From Acholoe squamosa (taxonomy: Eukaryota > Annelida > Polychaeta > Phyllodocida > Polynoidae), in the NCBI GenBank assembly GCA_949317995.1, contig OX439050.1, forward strand, positions 1,178,001 through 1,242,000: a stretch of 64,000 nucleotides of DNA, given 5' to 3'. Position 1 is the first letter of the stretch, and each line of letters begins with the position of its first letter. Positions 23,288-34,964 of the stretch are shown here, piece by piece. The translations under genes and the position numbers were made by a program. Below the pieces are notes generated by a model, which did no database searches, had not been told where the DNA came from, and saw nothing but the letters and a program-made list of their open reading frames with translations.

Positions 23288-26200
23288 TTAGGTAACACCG
23301 CTTCTCTGAGCAATCCTAGCACTACGGCGAACGCCCTCCTTAACAGTTCTATTTTTAGCATTGGGGGACTCCGCTCCATTCCCGAGATCCAATCTAGCTT
23401 TTGGGTTCCCGGTCCGCTTTGCCTTCCCTACTCCTGCCGAGACTTTTTTATTCTTAGCATCATTCTCATTTGATTCAGTTATGTTCTTCCGTTTTCTTCG
23501 TTTCCGTCCGCCGAGCATCGGCATCTTTTTTGGTTTCATCTTATTTCTTTTTACTTCCTTCACAGGTTTTTCCGTACCTTCATTCCGATCCCCCACACCC
23601 GGAGATTCGCTTAATTCAGGTAAGTCAATAACTTCTGGTAATTCCATAATGTTCGGGCCTATCCCATACATTTCTTCAGCTAACTCCCTGCCCCTGTATG
23701 GCCTTAATACTTCGACATGACACCGTCGTACGTTCCCGTACAAAGCAGGTGGTTTCCGAAATTATCTGAGTTATGACATGTGGGCCATCCCAGCTAGACT
23801 CTACTTTCAATCTATCAAGGGGTTTATAGAATCTAAGGACCCTATCTCCCACCCTGAAAAATCTAGGTTTCAGTCCAGTGTCGTAGCCCACTTTCTGCCA
23901 TTTTGCTGATTTCTCTAGCTGATTCCGAACTAGTTCATAAGCTTTCTTAAAGTTATCCCGTAAGGATTCTACAAACATAATCAAACATGGGGTTTCAGGA
24001 CTTATTCCGATTACCCCAAACACTAAATCTGCCGGCATTATGATGTCTTCACCATAAACCAACATGTTCGGAGTACAATTAGTAGAGGCATGCACTGTGC
24101 TGTTATATGCATGCACCACGAAATCGCATTGGATATCCCAATCATCCTGATATTTATTCACTAGGGGTTTCAGAACTTGTAGTAGGGTTCTGTTGAACCG
24201 TTCTACTAAGCTGTCCGACTGGGGCCGGTATGGATTGGTGCGCGTCTTGCAGATGGCTAAGTACTTGCAGATTTCCTGAAACAATTCTGATTCAAATTCC
24301 CTCCCTTGATCACTGTGGAGCATCAGGGGGACACCCAGCCTCTCATGAATGCTTCCGCACAAGTGATAGCTTTGTGATCTTTCAGAGGGAACACCTTCAT
24401 ATATTTCGTATAGTAATCGCAAACAACCATCAAGCAAGTGTTATCCCTAGGGGTTGTATTAAACCCGCTAATGATATCAATTGCAATCCTGGCGAAGCGT
24501 ACCCGAATAATTCCTGAACTAATGGGTTCTTCGCCAACCCTTCCCTGGGTTTATTCTTACAACATTCGGGACAAGTGGCGATCCACCTTAGCAAATCCCC
24601 ACTCATTCCCGGCCAGTAGTATCTCCGGGCAAGTCTTTCCAGAGATCTACTCTTTCCGAAATGACCACTTGTCACGTGGCCATGGCAGTAATACATAATA
24701 TCCCGACGCATAGCGCTCGGAATAACAATCTAAAGAATCTTTTTAGTTGGACTAATTTTCCATCTACATAAGATTCCGTCTCTGACCTCTAGCTCGGCCC
24801 ATTGGGTTAGGAGTCTTCTCATTTCCCTGTTCTCCATACTGATAGTAGGACGGACAGGTTTAATTCCTAACGGAACTGTTTCCAGGAGTTTCTTGGTAAT
24901 GGGGTCCTTACCTTGGAACTCGCGAATGGTTCCGGGTGACCATTCTATTAGAGTTCCCGGATAGTCCCGGAGTGGCATATGTGCGGCAGCAATTACTGCG
25001 TTATGCTGTCCGCAATCACCACAACTCTCGGAACAATCGGAACTTCCACGCCGTCCTGGACCTGAGACAGTGCGGCTCCAATGCTATCATTACTAGCATC
25101 CGTATCCAATATGAAGTGATCTGAAGGGGTTGGGTATTTTAATACCGGTGTATCCGTAAATAGGGCTTTTAGTTTCCTAAAAGACTCCTCCTGTTCATTC
25201 CCCCATGGGAATGGCTCCCGAACTCCCCCAGGTGTCCAATGGGCGATACTCTGCATAGGAAAACTTACTCGAGAGTATCCCGGAATGAAGTCTCTGTAGT
25301 AACTACAGAACCCCAGGAAAGATTGTACCTGTTTAGCAGTTTTTGGTCTCTCCCAGTCCTGGACACTCTCTATTTTTTCCGGATCAGCTTTAATCCCATC
25401 AGTGGATATAATCCTACCTAGGTAAGTGATTGATTTCTGAAATAATCTACATTTCTTAGGCTTTAGACGTAATCCATTGGATACTATCCTTTTGATCACC
25501 TCTTCAAAGTTATCCAGACACCTACGGAATGTCTTTCCAAAGACAATTACGTCGTCCAGACACACCAGGCATTTCTTCCATAATAGATCACTTAGGAGTG
25601 TTTCCATCATGGCTTCCAAGGTAGCAGGTGCGTTACATAACCCGAAGGGCATAACCATATATTCGAACAGGCCTAAGTGACTGGAAAACGCGGTCTTTTC
25701 TATATCTTTAGGCTCCATTCCGATCTACCAATACCCGGATTGGAGATCCAGAGTGCAGAACCAATTGTTACCTCCCAGGGCTTCTAAGGTTTCGTCAACC
25801 CTGGGTAAAGGATGTGAGTTTTTCTTAGTCAGCCCATTTAGTTTCCTATAATCCACACAGAAGCGAATGCTTCCATCTTTCTTAGTAGTCATGACTACTG
25901 GACTAGACCAGGGGCTAGTGCTAGGCACTATTACCCCCTTTTCCAATTGGTCTATTATCTCATTCTCACAAATGATCTTCTTTTTAAGTGGCAATCGGCG
26001 GTACGGAATCTTGAAGGGCTCCGCCTCTCCAGTATTGATATGGTGCAATACCTTATCATTCCGGCCCAAGGGACCGCCGGCGTAGCCAAAAGCATCCTGG
26101 TATTTCCGTACCAGATTCCGAACTTCCATCTTCTGATAGCTATTTTCCAGACAGGATTCCTCTATTAGGTTATCCAGTTCACTATTCATTTTCTCTTTCC

Positions 26201-26900
26201 CTACCAGTTTACGTTCGGGTTCCCGAATGTCATCTGGTATCCCATTTACTAACGTCGTGGACCCAAGTTTGGATCCCTTCTGTAGGTAAATGATTTCATC
26301 TCCTCGATTCATTACTGGTAGTACGCTCCAGAATGGGTTTCCTACCAGGGTATCTACCGATTCGAGCCCAATGCTGGCTAAATGAACCACATCTGGCTCA
26401 AATACACCTTCCTGATCTTTTAGTCTTCTATCTGAAGTGCAAAGAACATCACAGGAGACACCCGGAGGTATCTTTACTGTATCCACCACACTAGCTACTG
26501 CGCTTATCTGTCTTAATACACACTTCACTTGGATATCATAGGGCTTCCGAATCCTCAACTTCCCCGTACACGGGTTCAACTCGGCCGAGAATAGGCTCGC
26601 GAAGTCCAGTCCAAGTATCCCATCATCATTCATATTGGCTATAGTAGGAGAGAGTACGAACTCCTTCCCACCAATAGATGCCTTCATAAATGTTCTACCA
26701 AGAACCTGCATATGGGTCCCATCGGCCGTACAAGCATTTACCCCCTTTATGAGGTTCTCACTCTTGTCCGGCAAGAGGCTGTAGAATTTATTGGAGATCA
26801 TCGAGTGGCTAGCCCCCATATCGACCAAAAATTCCCCAGTCCTACCCTTGGTCGTAACAGACACATACCATCTCCTACCTCCCAGGGGGGAAGGGTTTCA
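23288..26900 (-). pseudogene. Z2 pol: protease, RT, RNase H, integrase, broken
   Basis: The protease begins near 26880 with FLVDMGASHSM; the usual DTGA core reads DMGA (Thr to Met). RT extends 26100-25000. An in-frame TAG interrupts it just after SGYW (about 25725). The palm motif is CLDD, with the catalytic Asp pair intact. RNase H starts (LDTDASNDSIGAALSQ) but most of it is missing before the next segment at 24978. Integrase shows an HHCC finger (24711-24580) and HSDQG plus LVERFN in 24437-23676, with the region around the first catalytic Asp in another frame. A basic tail (KRRKRKN) follows to 23288. Typical gypsy order, not functional. Confidence 0.9.
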
Positions 26901-29900
26901 GGTAAACCTATCAAAATCTTCCGAAATGCCGAGATCCAATCCATGGTCTTTCAGGTGCTCCAGACATGGATGGTTTGGGGGAAGGTGTGCCGCACATACA
27001 CATGTGAATACCTCTATCCGCCCTTCCTCTTCTCCAACACGCGTACTTTCCTTTACTACTGATTCGGTGTTCTCACTTCCGTTAGAGTCCCGGGCCATAG
27101 GAGGGGCGGGGAGATCAATCTCGGATCCCTCCTCCCTGGGTGTAGTCATTTCTGATTCATCAGACGGCTTATCAGGGACAGTACTCTGGCATACAACAAG
27201 TTTCCGGGTTGAGCAATCCGCCACATCCTCAACCCTCCTTAATTTTCCGAATTAGGTTCCATCTCCTCAACTGCCGACATATTCCGGGGGACTGGCTCAG
27301 CGGCCCGGCATTCATAGGCTACATGACCCATTTTCTGACAACGATAACATCTGATCCTAGAATTATCGTACCTCGGCCTACTATACCGGTGACTTTCAAG
27401 GTCCTCCCGGAAAGACTTCAGCATACTTTCCATCATACTCTTCATATCTAGGCTCCCAGATGGCCTACTCTCATCCTTCTTAACTATAGTTTCATTAGGT
27501 TCGTAAACACTCTTATCGCGACTCTCGGGAACTCCCCCCCTTGGCTGAGTAGTCAAGGTCCTCCTGGGAATAAACTTCTTGGCATTCTTAGGGAACCTCA
27601 ATGCCGAGATTGTTCCGTCTTCTTCCTTGTATTCTACTGTCTCATATTCCGTTTCAGTTTCCGAGACAGTGGCTGCTACTGTAGGAATTACTGGTTTCAG
27701 ATCCGGGAGTACCATACTAGCGGTTTCCCGGGGGACAAATCCGGAAAGAAGTTTTCTTCTTATTCAAATTGGCTATGGCATCGCATAACGTTTTCATAGT
27801 CGCACCCGGACCCCATGCTCGGTAAGCACAGTCCTGGTGGTCTTTTTCCCGTAGTCCTCGCACAAAGTGTGAGATCAATTCATCATCCATTTCCAGGGTA
27901 GGTCTAGCCTTCCGTAATAGTATCTGAAGTTCCAATCCGTAAACCTGGACCGACTCTCCCAGCTTCTGAATCCTCTTCCTATATTGGGTCATCGGATCCT
28001 CCGACACTATGTTTCCGAGATAGGAACTACAAATCTCAACTAACTGAGTGTATGTTCCCCTATTCTTATACTGTTCTCTCCAGTGGTCCTCCGCAATCCT
28101 ACCTGGTCCCTTTTTCAGGCATCTGACCAGTATAGGTAACGATTCGTCTTCATCATATCCGTCTACCTCACGGTCATCCGTGAAGTCCGAAAAACCAATC
28201 TCTCCATGGTTCTGACCCATCGAAAGATTTAGTTTCGATGTGATTCTTCTTAGCTGAGATCTCCCTACTTTTCAACCTAGTGCATTGTTCCAGACTCCAA
28301 TCTAACAATTTCTGATCCTTGGTTTTCTTAGCACCCCCACCAGATCCTTTAGATCCCGGACCACCGGATCCTGGATGGCTGTTGTTCGAACTATTCCAGA
28401 AGGTAAACCCATACCCTGTATTCATACCAGGCTGGGGTCCTATACTCCCAGGAGCCCGAGCACCGGCATGGTAAGTCCCACTATCACACGGGGTATCATT
28501 GTTATTCTGATCTGTACTACACGCCTGACTATCCACCCTATAGGTCTGATTGTTCGGAATAGACTGACTGCTGTCCTGCAGTTGGCTAGGTATGTCGCCT
28601 AGTTCCCCAGCGCCCCCTGGAGGAGCGTGGATGAAGTGACTCGGGGTCGGAGCTTGCCCCCTGGTGTCAATGTACTGGTATTCACCATCGGTGGTGAAGG
28701 TGGCGTCCTTTTGGCCCACACTTAGCCGAACGTTCTTATCATTGCCGGGAACGTACTTGTCCCCCACGACATTCCGGGTGGCCTGATTGTTCACAAAGGG
28801 GTCATACCCCTTCTTCGGAATGGGCTTTGGGGTAGAGGTGATCGGTGGACCTTCCTCTCCGCCATCCCGTGGGATACAACTGATATTGGGATCCTCCAAT
28901 GCTCCCTCATTCTCATCTGACTCCTGGAGATCCAGTTCTTCCTCATCGGAATCCTCGGACCCCTCCTGCATCATCCGCAGCTTAGTAATTTCTTATATGA
29001 GATCATCTCTCTCCTGATACAACTCTCGATTGTTATCCTGAATGTCAGTGACCAATCCTGAATATGTTTTTCCCGAAGGGCCACATGTTCTTTCTGTTGT
29101 TTCTCTATGACCTTCCGATTCTTTTCGTAAATCTCCTGTTGGGCCTCGATTTGGTTTTTCAAATCGGTAAGGCGCTTACCAGCGACATCTAGCCCTGTTC
29201 GGTATTGTCCCATAGTCTCATCCTGCTCTGAAGTCTTAGCTTCCAGGGTGGAGGTCGCCAGACTCAGTTGCAGTTCGACTTCCTCAACTTCCTTCCCGTA
29301 CCTTTCATATTCGGCTTTCTTACCCTGGATCATAGCCTCGATCTCTCGGAGTCGAGTACGGTGAACATCCACCTCTTGTTCCAAGGTTTCCGTGGTACGT
29401 TCTAACAATCCCTTACTCTTACGTAGGTCCCTAGTTTCGTCTAAGAGGTGTTTGACCTTCCTTTCTAACTCTTTTACCTTATTCTGTTTCCGCTCGGTCT
29501 CTTTCTTCTGATATTCCAGCAGCTTTTTACTTCTGGATTTTTCCTGATCGCTCATCCGCTTCCATTCCGCATGGGCTGTCCTTTCCGATTCATACTTATT
29601 CCTTTCTTCCGGGTATCTATCCACGTGTGCCCCACTCACAGGGGCCGGTTGACTGGACCCACGGGGATTGAAAATGGAGTCAGAAAGGGATGCCGAATTA
29701 AGGTGGATCAAAAAAAAACCCTTGACCAGCCAAGGGCACAAGGTGGATCTGATCCCTCCCCCGTCCCCGTGGCTCAGTACCAGGGACTGGGGCCAAGGTG
29801 ATGGGACTACTAAACTCCCCATCTCTCAATAAATCCGATGATCTTATATTGGGCACGGTTTGGTTAGCCGGCGCGATCAGATGGTCATCAGTTGTAGCGT

Positions 29901-29937
29901 CCAACCCTACCGTAGACACTTCACTCCCAGAATCCAA
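26898..29937 (-). pseudogene. Z2 gag region: coiled coil, capsid, CCHC nucleocapsid, broken
   Basis: ATG at 29937 starts an acidic peptide. A run of nine A at about 29710 shifts the frame into a long Glu/Lys/Arg coiled coil (29650-29000). An acidic/Gly-Pro-rich region follows (28974-28174), then a capsid-like helical domain (28220-27717, with ILLRKARP and LISHFVRGL). A nucleocapsid has one zinc knuckle C-Y-R-C-Q-K-M-G-H-V-A-Y-E-C at about 27350-27310. A short spacer follows (27224-26898). At least four frame changes. The long coiled coil before the capsid is unusual for gypsy Gag and parallels the coiled coil at the start of R2 Gag. Confidence 0.8.
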
Positions 29938-30074
29938 TGTCTCGGCCTCATTCGGAGATGGATCCCTATATTCCTGATAGGCTAGGCCTGGGGCATTATG
30001 GCTTCCCGGAAACCCACCTTCCGGACACTGATTCTCGTCTTGTTCAGACAGGAATGCGCACTTCCGAAAACCAA

Positions 30075-30092
30075 ATCCTGGTCATGGCACCA
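30075..30092 (-). other. Primer-binding site of Z2
   Basis: One base inside the 5' LTR, the minus strand reads TGGTGCCATGACCAGGAT, beginning with TGG to pair with a tRNA CCA end. I cannot name the tRNA. Confidence 0.6.
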
Positions 30093-30093
30093 G

Positions 30094-30512
30094 TGTAATG
30101 TATGACCGTAGATGGTTCGGAAAGGATCACGAATACAAGGATATCCGGTTTCAAAAGGCAACAAGTCTTTATTCAGTATCCTAAGTTACAGGGAGCTAAA
30201 TAGATTCCGTATGGTAAAGGGACTGTTTGGAAAGCTTGGATTTACGACTACCAGGTAAGGCTTCGGAGTCAGTAAAGTTCAGATGGTATTCCTAGGGAAT
30301 CCGGTAGGATTCTCCTCGTCCTAGGTTCCGACCCGACTATTATATAGCCACAGGGGTTGGGTGGCGACCTCTCGTGTTCAACCCCCGCAGCCCGGAGGGC
30401 GGTGCTGCCACCGCCCGCCAGGCGTACCAGGCTCTCAACCCGAAAGGCCGCTCCGCTTGGAACCTAGGCAACCCGTAAGCCATAAACACTACTACTAAAC
30501 CATGCCCCTACA
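30094..30512 (-). repeat. 5' LTR of Z2, with U3 palindrome
   Basis: 419 bp, paired with 18126-18505. It retains GGGCGGTG-CTGC-CACCGCCC (30397-30416), the counterpart of the Z1 U3 palindrome, upstream of the TATA box on the minus strand. Short peptide frames starting identically here and at 18196 come from LTR sequence only. Confidence 0.9.
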
Positions 30513-30560
30513 GGGGTCAAACACTGCGCGCTGTCTTTCTGTCGCTGTCAATTTGTAAAC

Positions 30561-31366
30561 ATGGAAAGTGCATTGGATAGAGACAAAATTCGGAGAGTCA
30601 TAGCTAAAATTTCGAAACCAAAGGCCACCAGAGCTACCACTACACCAGATGGTATGGTAATAACTCAGCAAATAGTTGGAAGTGTTCTGGAATACCTTGC
30701 AAATGAGTCCCAGTCTCTAACACAAGCGGTACAATGGCAGAATGATGATCTCGTTGAAATCAATAAGGATACTGAAGCTCTGAAGGTTGAACTTATCAAT
30801 ATGAAAACCAAAATGGACCTAATGGAGAAACAGATTAGGCTAAATAAGGGGAATATTGCTGAAAACAGTGAGCAGATATGTGTCCTTGACAATGCACTAA
30901 AAGGTTGGTCAAGGGTCTGAAATTTCATCAAGGTGAGAAAACTAAGGATGTTGCCTATGCACTGATTACCTGTATAATACCAGACTATGATTACTACCTC
31001 ATAGACTACGCATACAGACAGGGTACCCCTGGTAGGAGTGACAGGAACATGATTATTGTGTTTGTCAAAGGAGAAACCAGAGATATGATCCTATCTAGGA
31101 AAAGTGACTTACTGAAAACCAGAGACTATTCACAAGTCTTCATCTCAGAAGACTGCAATGTAATAATTAAAAAACAGAGAGCTGAAGCCAGCTCTATAGC
31201 TAGACTAGGTCAGGACGCAGGATTGGACATCAAACCAAGAGGTCGTAGAGTCTCATACAATGGACGCTACTATCCACATCATGCTCTAGGAGAACTACCA
31301 CCTGAACTAAAACTCTCCAACACGAGAACAGTAGTGACTGATACCTATATAGGCTATTGTCAATAG
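30561..31366 (+). pseudogene. L1 ORF1, N-terminal part: coiled coil plus FP/RRM-like RNA-binding domain
   Basis: An ATG at 30561 opens 120 codons with a heptad-like helix (about residues 55-110, ENSEQICVLDNALK at its end). A frameshift at about 30905-30920 leads to 31366. The second part (MIIVFVKGETRDMILSRKSDL ... VFISEDCNVIIKKQR) matches the pattern of LINE ORF1 RNA-binding and C-terminal domains, as in L1 ORF1p and the baculovirus FP-like group. This would be the LINE chaperone and RNP protein. The stop at 31364-31366 is followed within 20 bp by the solo LTR insertion, after which a NADAR domain appears. Confidence 0.75.
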
Positions 31367-31389
31367 ATCGTTAAATGACTATTAGTGAG

Positions 31390-31954
31390 GGAAGACAGAA
31401 GCTCAGAGGTCTTCAGTTGATCCAGGTTTATTCCAGTTTGGTACAGAGTGATCATAAGATGGTACAGCATGTTCACTCACCAAGCTTATCCAGCCAAGCC
31501 TATGTATGCCTTAGTACAGGGTGATGCAGCCTCTAGGTCTGTGAGCAAAATAAGATGCTGAGGCTTGATCCTGGCTAGGTTATATAGTCAGGAGCAAGCC
31601 CAGATGACGTCATGTCTATTTCTGTACTTTCTATTTTTAGTATAGGGAGCGACTCAAATATGCTGAGTCGGTGGTTCTGCTCAGTCCCAATCTGTGGTAG
31701 GAGGGGTGAGCTGCTCCTATTGGCTAGGTGAATCTAAATATAGTTGAGTTCTCCAGTGGGGGATCCACAGGAGGGAGCCTGGGGATTTCCCACTGGAGGA
31801 GGGCAGGTGTGAACTCTTCACCCTGCCAAGCTAAAAATAGGTTGACCTTGGTTTGAACTAGGCTTGTAGGCAGAGCTGTGGATAAGCCTAGTGGTGAAAG
31901 GTAAATATATATTGCATAATTGTTATACCCAGAATCATCCATTGACACTATCAC
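31390..31954 (-). mobile_element. S1: solo LTR inserted in the LINE
   Basis: Flanked by AGTGAG direct repeats (31384-31389 and 31955-31960). On the minus strand it has TATATA (complement of 31581-31587) and then AATAAA (complement of 31427-31432) near its end, the order of an LTR. Ends are not clear TG...CA, so exact borders are uncertain. It is unrelated by eye to the Z or R LTRs. Confidence 0.55.
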
Positions 31955-32640
31955 AGTGAGTTAGCCCCACTGTTGAACTTCTTCCCCTGCTCTATCAACA
32001 CCAATGGTTTGCACTTCAGGAGTGTGGAGCATGCTTTCTGTTATAGGAAAGCAATCTTTGCAGGCAGACCAGACAAAGCTGAAGATATACTGGATGCTGA
32101 AAATGCCTACGGAGCCAAGAAATTGGGAAAATTTGAGTGTCAAGGATGGTCAGGCAGAGAAGAAAATGAGCTGCTTGAACTGAACCTAATGAAGTATGAG
32201 CAAGACCATGACCTCCTGGAAATGCTACTATGTACAGGAAATAGGAAGCTGCTGGAATGCACATCCTCAATGTATTGGGGAACTGCTGCAAATCTCCATT
32301 CATATGCAGTAAAGACTGGTAAATTCAAAGGCAGAAATAGAGGAGGTGTAGTCTTAATGCAGGCCAGGAGACAGCTAAGAGAGAAGTACACACCATACGT
32401 TGGTATAGCAGCAAACATAGCAGAAGTACACCTAACAGATGCTCCCCCTACGCCAGCAGAAGATGAAACTTTACTACAGCAGACAGCAGCAACCCCTGAG
32501 CCAACACCAAACCCTAACCAGATGGGCATAACCACTGAGGTAGAGCAACAGAGAAGACAAAATACAACACCATTGCCACAGAGATTGCATCCTCAACAAG
32601 TGCAACAACACCAACAAGAGCAACTACACCAACAGCATAG
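31946..32640 (+). pseudogene. L1 ORF1, NADAR (YbiA-like) domain, interrupted by R2
   Basis: The frame is open from 31946. It contains NFFPCSI ... FRSVEHAFCYRKA ... ILDAENAYGAKKLGKF ... LMKYEQDHDLLEMLLCTGNRKLLECTSSMYWG. This follows the NADAR fold pattern: N-F-x-P, S-x-E-H, K-A, an M ahead of a D-L-x-x-x-L helix, T-G, L-x-E and W-G. The Asp usually three residues before the Trp of WG is Ser here, so activity is uncertain. A Pro/Thr-rich then Gln/His-rich linker follows until R2 inserts at 32640/32641. After R2 and its ATAG duplication the Gln run continues in the same frame at 56404. NADAR enzymes hydrolyse ADP-ribose linkages, including on guanine. In a LINE this could protect RNA or DNA, which is inference. 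Confidence 0.8.
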
Positions 32641-33991
32641 TATGATATACCATTTTATTATTCCATAAATTCTAACATATTTTGTATTAATCAAAGAAAT
32701 ATCTATGAAATTAATACATAGGTTGGTTCTAAGAGCTATAAGAGCGCTCAAACTTTGTATAAGAGCGTTCATGCCCCACTGCACACCAGCCACAGTCAGT
32801 TAGACAGAGTTTATGACATCAAAAGCTCCGACCTAATGGTTCACTGCACAATATAATAAGAATGAGGGTCTCAGTGTGCGACCTCATGGTTCAATGCACA
32901 AATTAATAACTTGTAAGTGAATGCAACCGGCCGTCACGGGTGCCTGAGCACCGCTGACGCCGTCATGAGTGTCTGAGCACTCTAAGGACTGAACAATGGG
33001 TTACATAAGCACGACGCCATAACCTTCCGGTCGCTCTAGCGTCGCTCCTGAGCAACCTAGGTCAAATATCAAAATATCTATGGAAAGCCCATAATTAGAC
33101 GGTCAGAATGAGCCCAAGATCAAGGCGGAACTCCCAGTATTAAGGAAGTTACGTTATGGAGACTGAATCGACCTTTGAGTGAGCTACAGACAAACCGGCG
33201 GGAGTTACGCGCCTATCCAGCGGGCATTATAATCTTGGCACATTCAGCTCCGCGCATGCCCAAAATGGCGGTTATACAAGCATAAACGACCGAGTTATGA
33301 GGGTTTGAAGATGCAGAACCGACCAAGACAATGGGGGCCATAGCGGCGTCCATGGGGGTCCTTTGTCCCCCTGTGACACTTGAAAGGGTCCCCTCAAACA
33401 ATTGTAGAGTTAGGCAGATGCTGCTGGCTCCAGTCAGTCTGGAGGTGCTTTTCCAAGATTTGCTACAAATAGCCTGTCTGCACCTCCAGGAAGACACATC
33501 ACCAAGAACCGCTCTAGAGGTAACATCTCCAGTCATCTCCTGCTACCTGCTATACCACTGCACTATGGTGAAACTATGCTAGACAGGCATTGGTTTCCTA
33601 CCATTAGTGGCCAGAGGCTATCTTCTTCAAGACTTCCACCAGAGGGTAAAGTTATCCATTATTACATTATTCCTCTAAGCAGCAGGTCAGGAGCTAGGTG
33701 TGGGAACCCACCTAGAAGTAGGCTGGACACTGTATTATTAATACCTCACAGGTGGAGTGGAACTGAACATTATACTTCATAAATTACTGTATGTTTACTG
33801 TATGTGCAAACTACCTACATACTAACTACTGTATGATTGATATTTCTTACATGTTGCCTAAAGCTGAATAAACCAGTGACAACTGGAAATAACACTATTT
33901 ATTATGAGCCTGATGTATTTTACTCCATACACCACTAGTCATATGATATTTCTCATATGACAACTTGATCATGCCAATCACTAGTATGACA
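32641..33991 (+). repeat. 5' LTR of R2
   Basis: Identical in length to 55049-56399. It starts TATGATATACC and ends TAGTATGACA. AATAAA is at 33867-33872. A perfect inverted repeat GTCATATGA/TCATATGAC with a 6-base loop lies at 33938-33961, 30 bp before the end. TAAGAGC occurs three times near 32730-32770. The 107-codon ORF at 33213-33536 recurs in the 3' LTR and is not taken as a gene. Confidence 0.95.
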
Positions 33992-33994
33992 AAG

Positions 33995-34012
33995 TGGTGG
34001 AGAACATCCTAC
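33995..34012 (+). other. Primer-binding site of R2
   Basis: TGGTGGAGAACATCCTAC starts three bases after the LTR. The same sequence stands in the same place in R1 (complement of 63961-63978). The primer tRNA is not identified. Downstream, 34046-34140 holds two copies of a roughly 49-bp repeat ending in CAATCATGCACACAGTAA. Confidence 0.75.
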
Positions 34013-34216
34013 TAAGATCCCATCCCTCACAGGCTCATAAAATTTAAAGCTGGTAACACAACTAAAAACAATCATGCACACAGTAAGTTAAAGCTGGTAC
34101 CGCAACTGGGAACAATCATGCACACAGTAAATTAAAGCTGGTACCGCATACACACAGTTAGACCCACTCCACCCACCCAGTGACCTTGACCTTGACACCA
34201 TACCCACCAAGGTCAC

Positions 34217-34602
34217 CAGTGAGATCTCCCACATACCAGTGAGATCTCCCACATACCAGTGAGATCTCCCACACATCAGTGAGATCTCCCACACATCGAT
34301 GAGATCTCCCACACATCGATGAGATCTCCCACACATCAGTGAGATCTCCCACACATCAATGAGATCTCCCACACATCAGTGAGATCTCCCACACATCAAT
34401 GAGATCTCTCACACAACAGTAAGATCTCTCATACATCAGTGAGGTCTCCCAAAACGTCAGTGAGGTCTCCCAAAACGTCAGTGAGGTCTCCCAAACGTCA
34501 GTGAGGTCTCCCAAACGTCAGTGAGGTCTCCCAAACGTCAGTGAGGTCTCCCACACGTCAGTGAGGTCTCCCACACGTCAGTGAGGTCCACCACACACAT
34601 CA
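34217..34602 (+). repeat. 20-bp tandem array in the R2 leader
   Basis: About 19 copies of a 20-bp unit of the type CAGTGAGATCTCCCACACAT. Units nearer the PBS (to about 34437) contain GAGATCTC; units nearer gag (from about 34440) contain GAGGTCTC. R1 has a longer array of the same unit in the same place and order. It lies between PBS and gag and precedes the first gag ATG. Confidence 0.95.
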
Positions 34603-34964
34603 AGGCCTTATCAGTCAAGCTGGCAGAACAACACACAAAGACCTTACGTAGTCAGGGGCCTGTTGAAGAGGTCTCCCTCCCACCAAGATCTAGGAGGCCC
34701 ACAGGAGGCAAACCAGCCTCCAATACAACAGACCCACACTCAGTAGACCCCACACCACCCACCCTGTCTACTCAGGGAACAACCAGTTCTCAGGGATCCA
34801 ACATTTCCCAGGGATCTCTACAGGACGCCCAACTCACGCTATCTACCTCAGGGGAAGAAGGATCTGCCTCAGGGGGTGGATCCACACCCTCATCTAGATC
34901 CTCCACCCCAGCTCCAGCCTTTGACAGCCACTCCTCCAGAGACACCTCCCCCACACCCTCCATC

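Larger units (their letters stand above)
18126..30512 (-). mobile_element. Z2: complete but decayed gypsy element with zinc-finger third ORF
   Basis: A 12,387-bp element with LTRs at both ends (TG...CA), a 4-bp target duplication GGGG (18122-18125 and 30513-30516), PBS next to the right LTR and a purine tract next to the left LTR. Minus-strand order is coiled-coil/acidic Gag, capsid, CCHC knuckle, protease, RT, RNase H, integrase, spacer, zinc-finger ORF3, 3' region. LTRs differ at roughly a dozen positions plus two deletions by eye, so it is older than R2. Nearly every gene is frame-shifted. Confidence 0.9.

Noticed and set aside
30521-30560. A separate promoter or host gene start at the Z2 right flank
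   Set aside because: The sequence is the continuation of the LINE 5' region interrupted by Z2, as the GGGG duplication shows.
32641-32668. Last nine codons of the NADAR frame
   Set aside because: They are read from the R2 LTR and are not part of the LINE protein.
33213-33582. Opposed ORFs of 107 and 83 codons, repeated at 55621-55990
   Set aside because: Both lie inside the R2 LTRs and recur only because the LTRs are duplicates; the R1 LTR does not preserve them.
34088-34372. Repetitive minus-strand ORFs over the leader array
   Set aside because: They are tandem-repeat shadows. The array was also considered as a CRISPR and rejected: units are contiguous, with no spacers.
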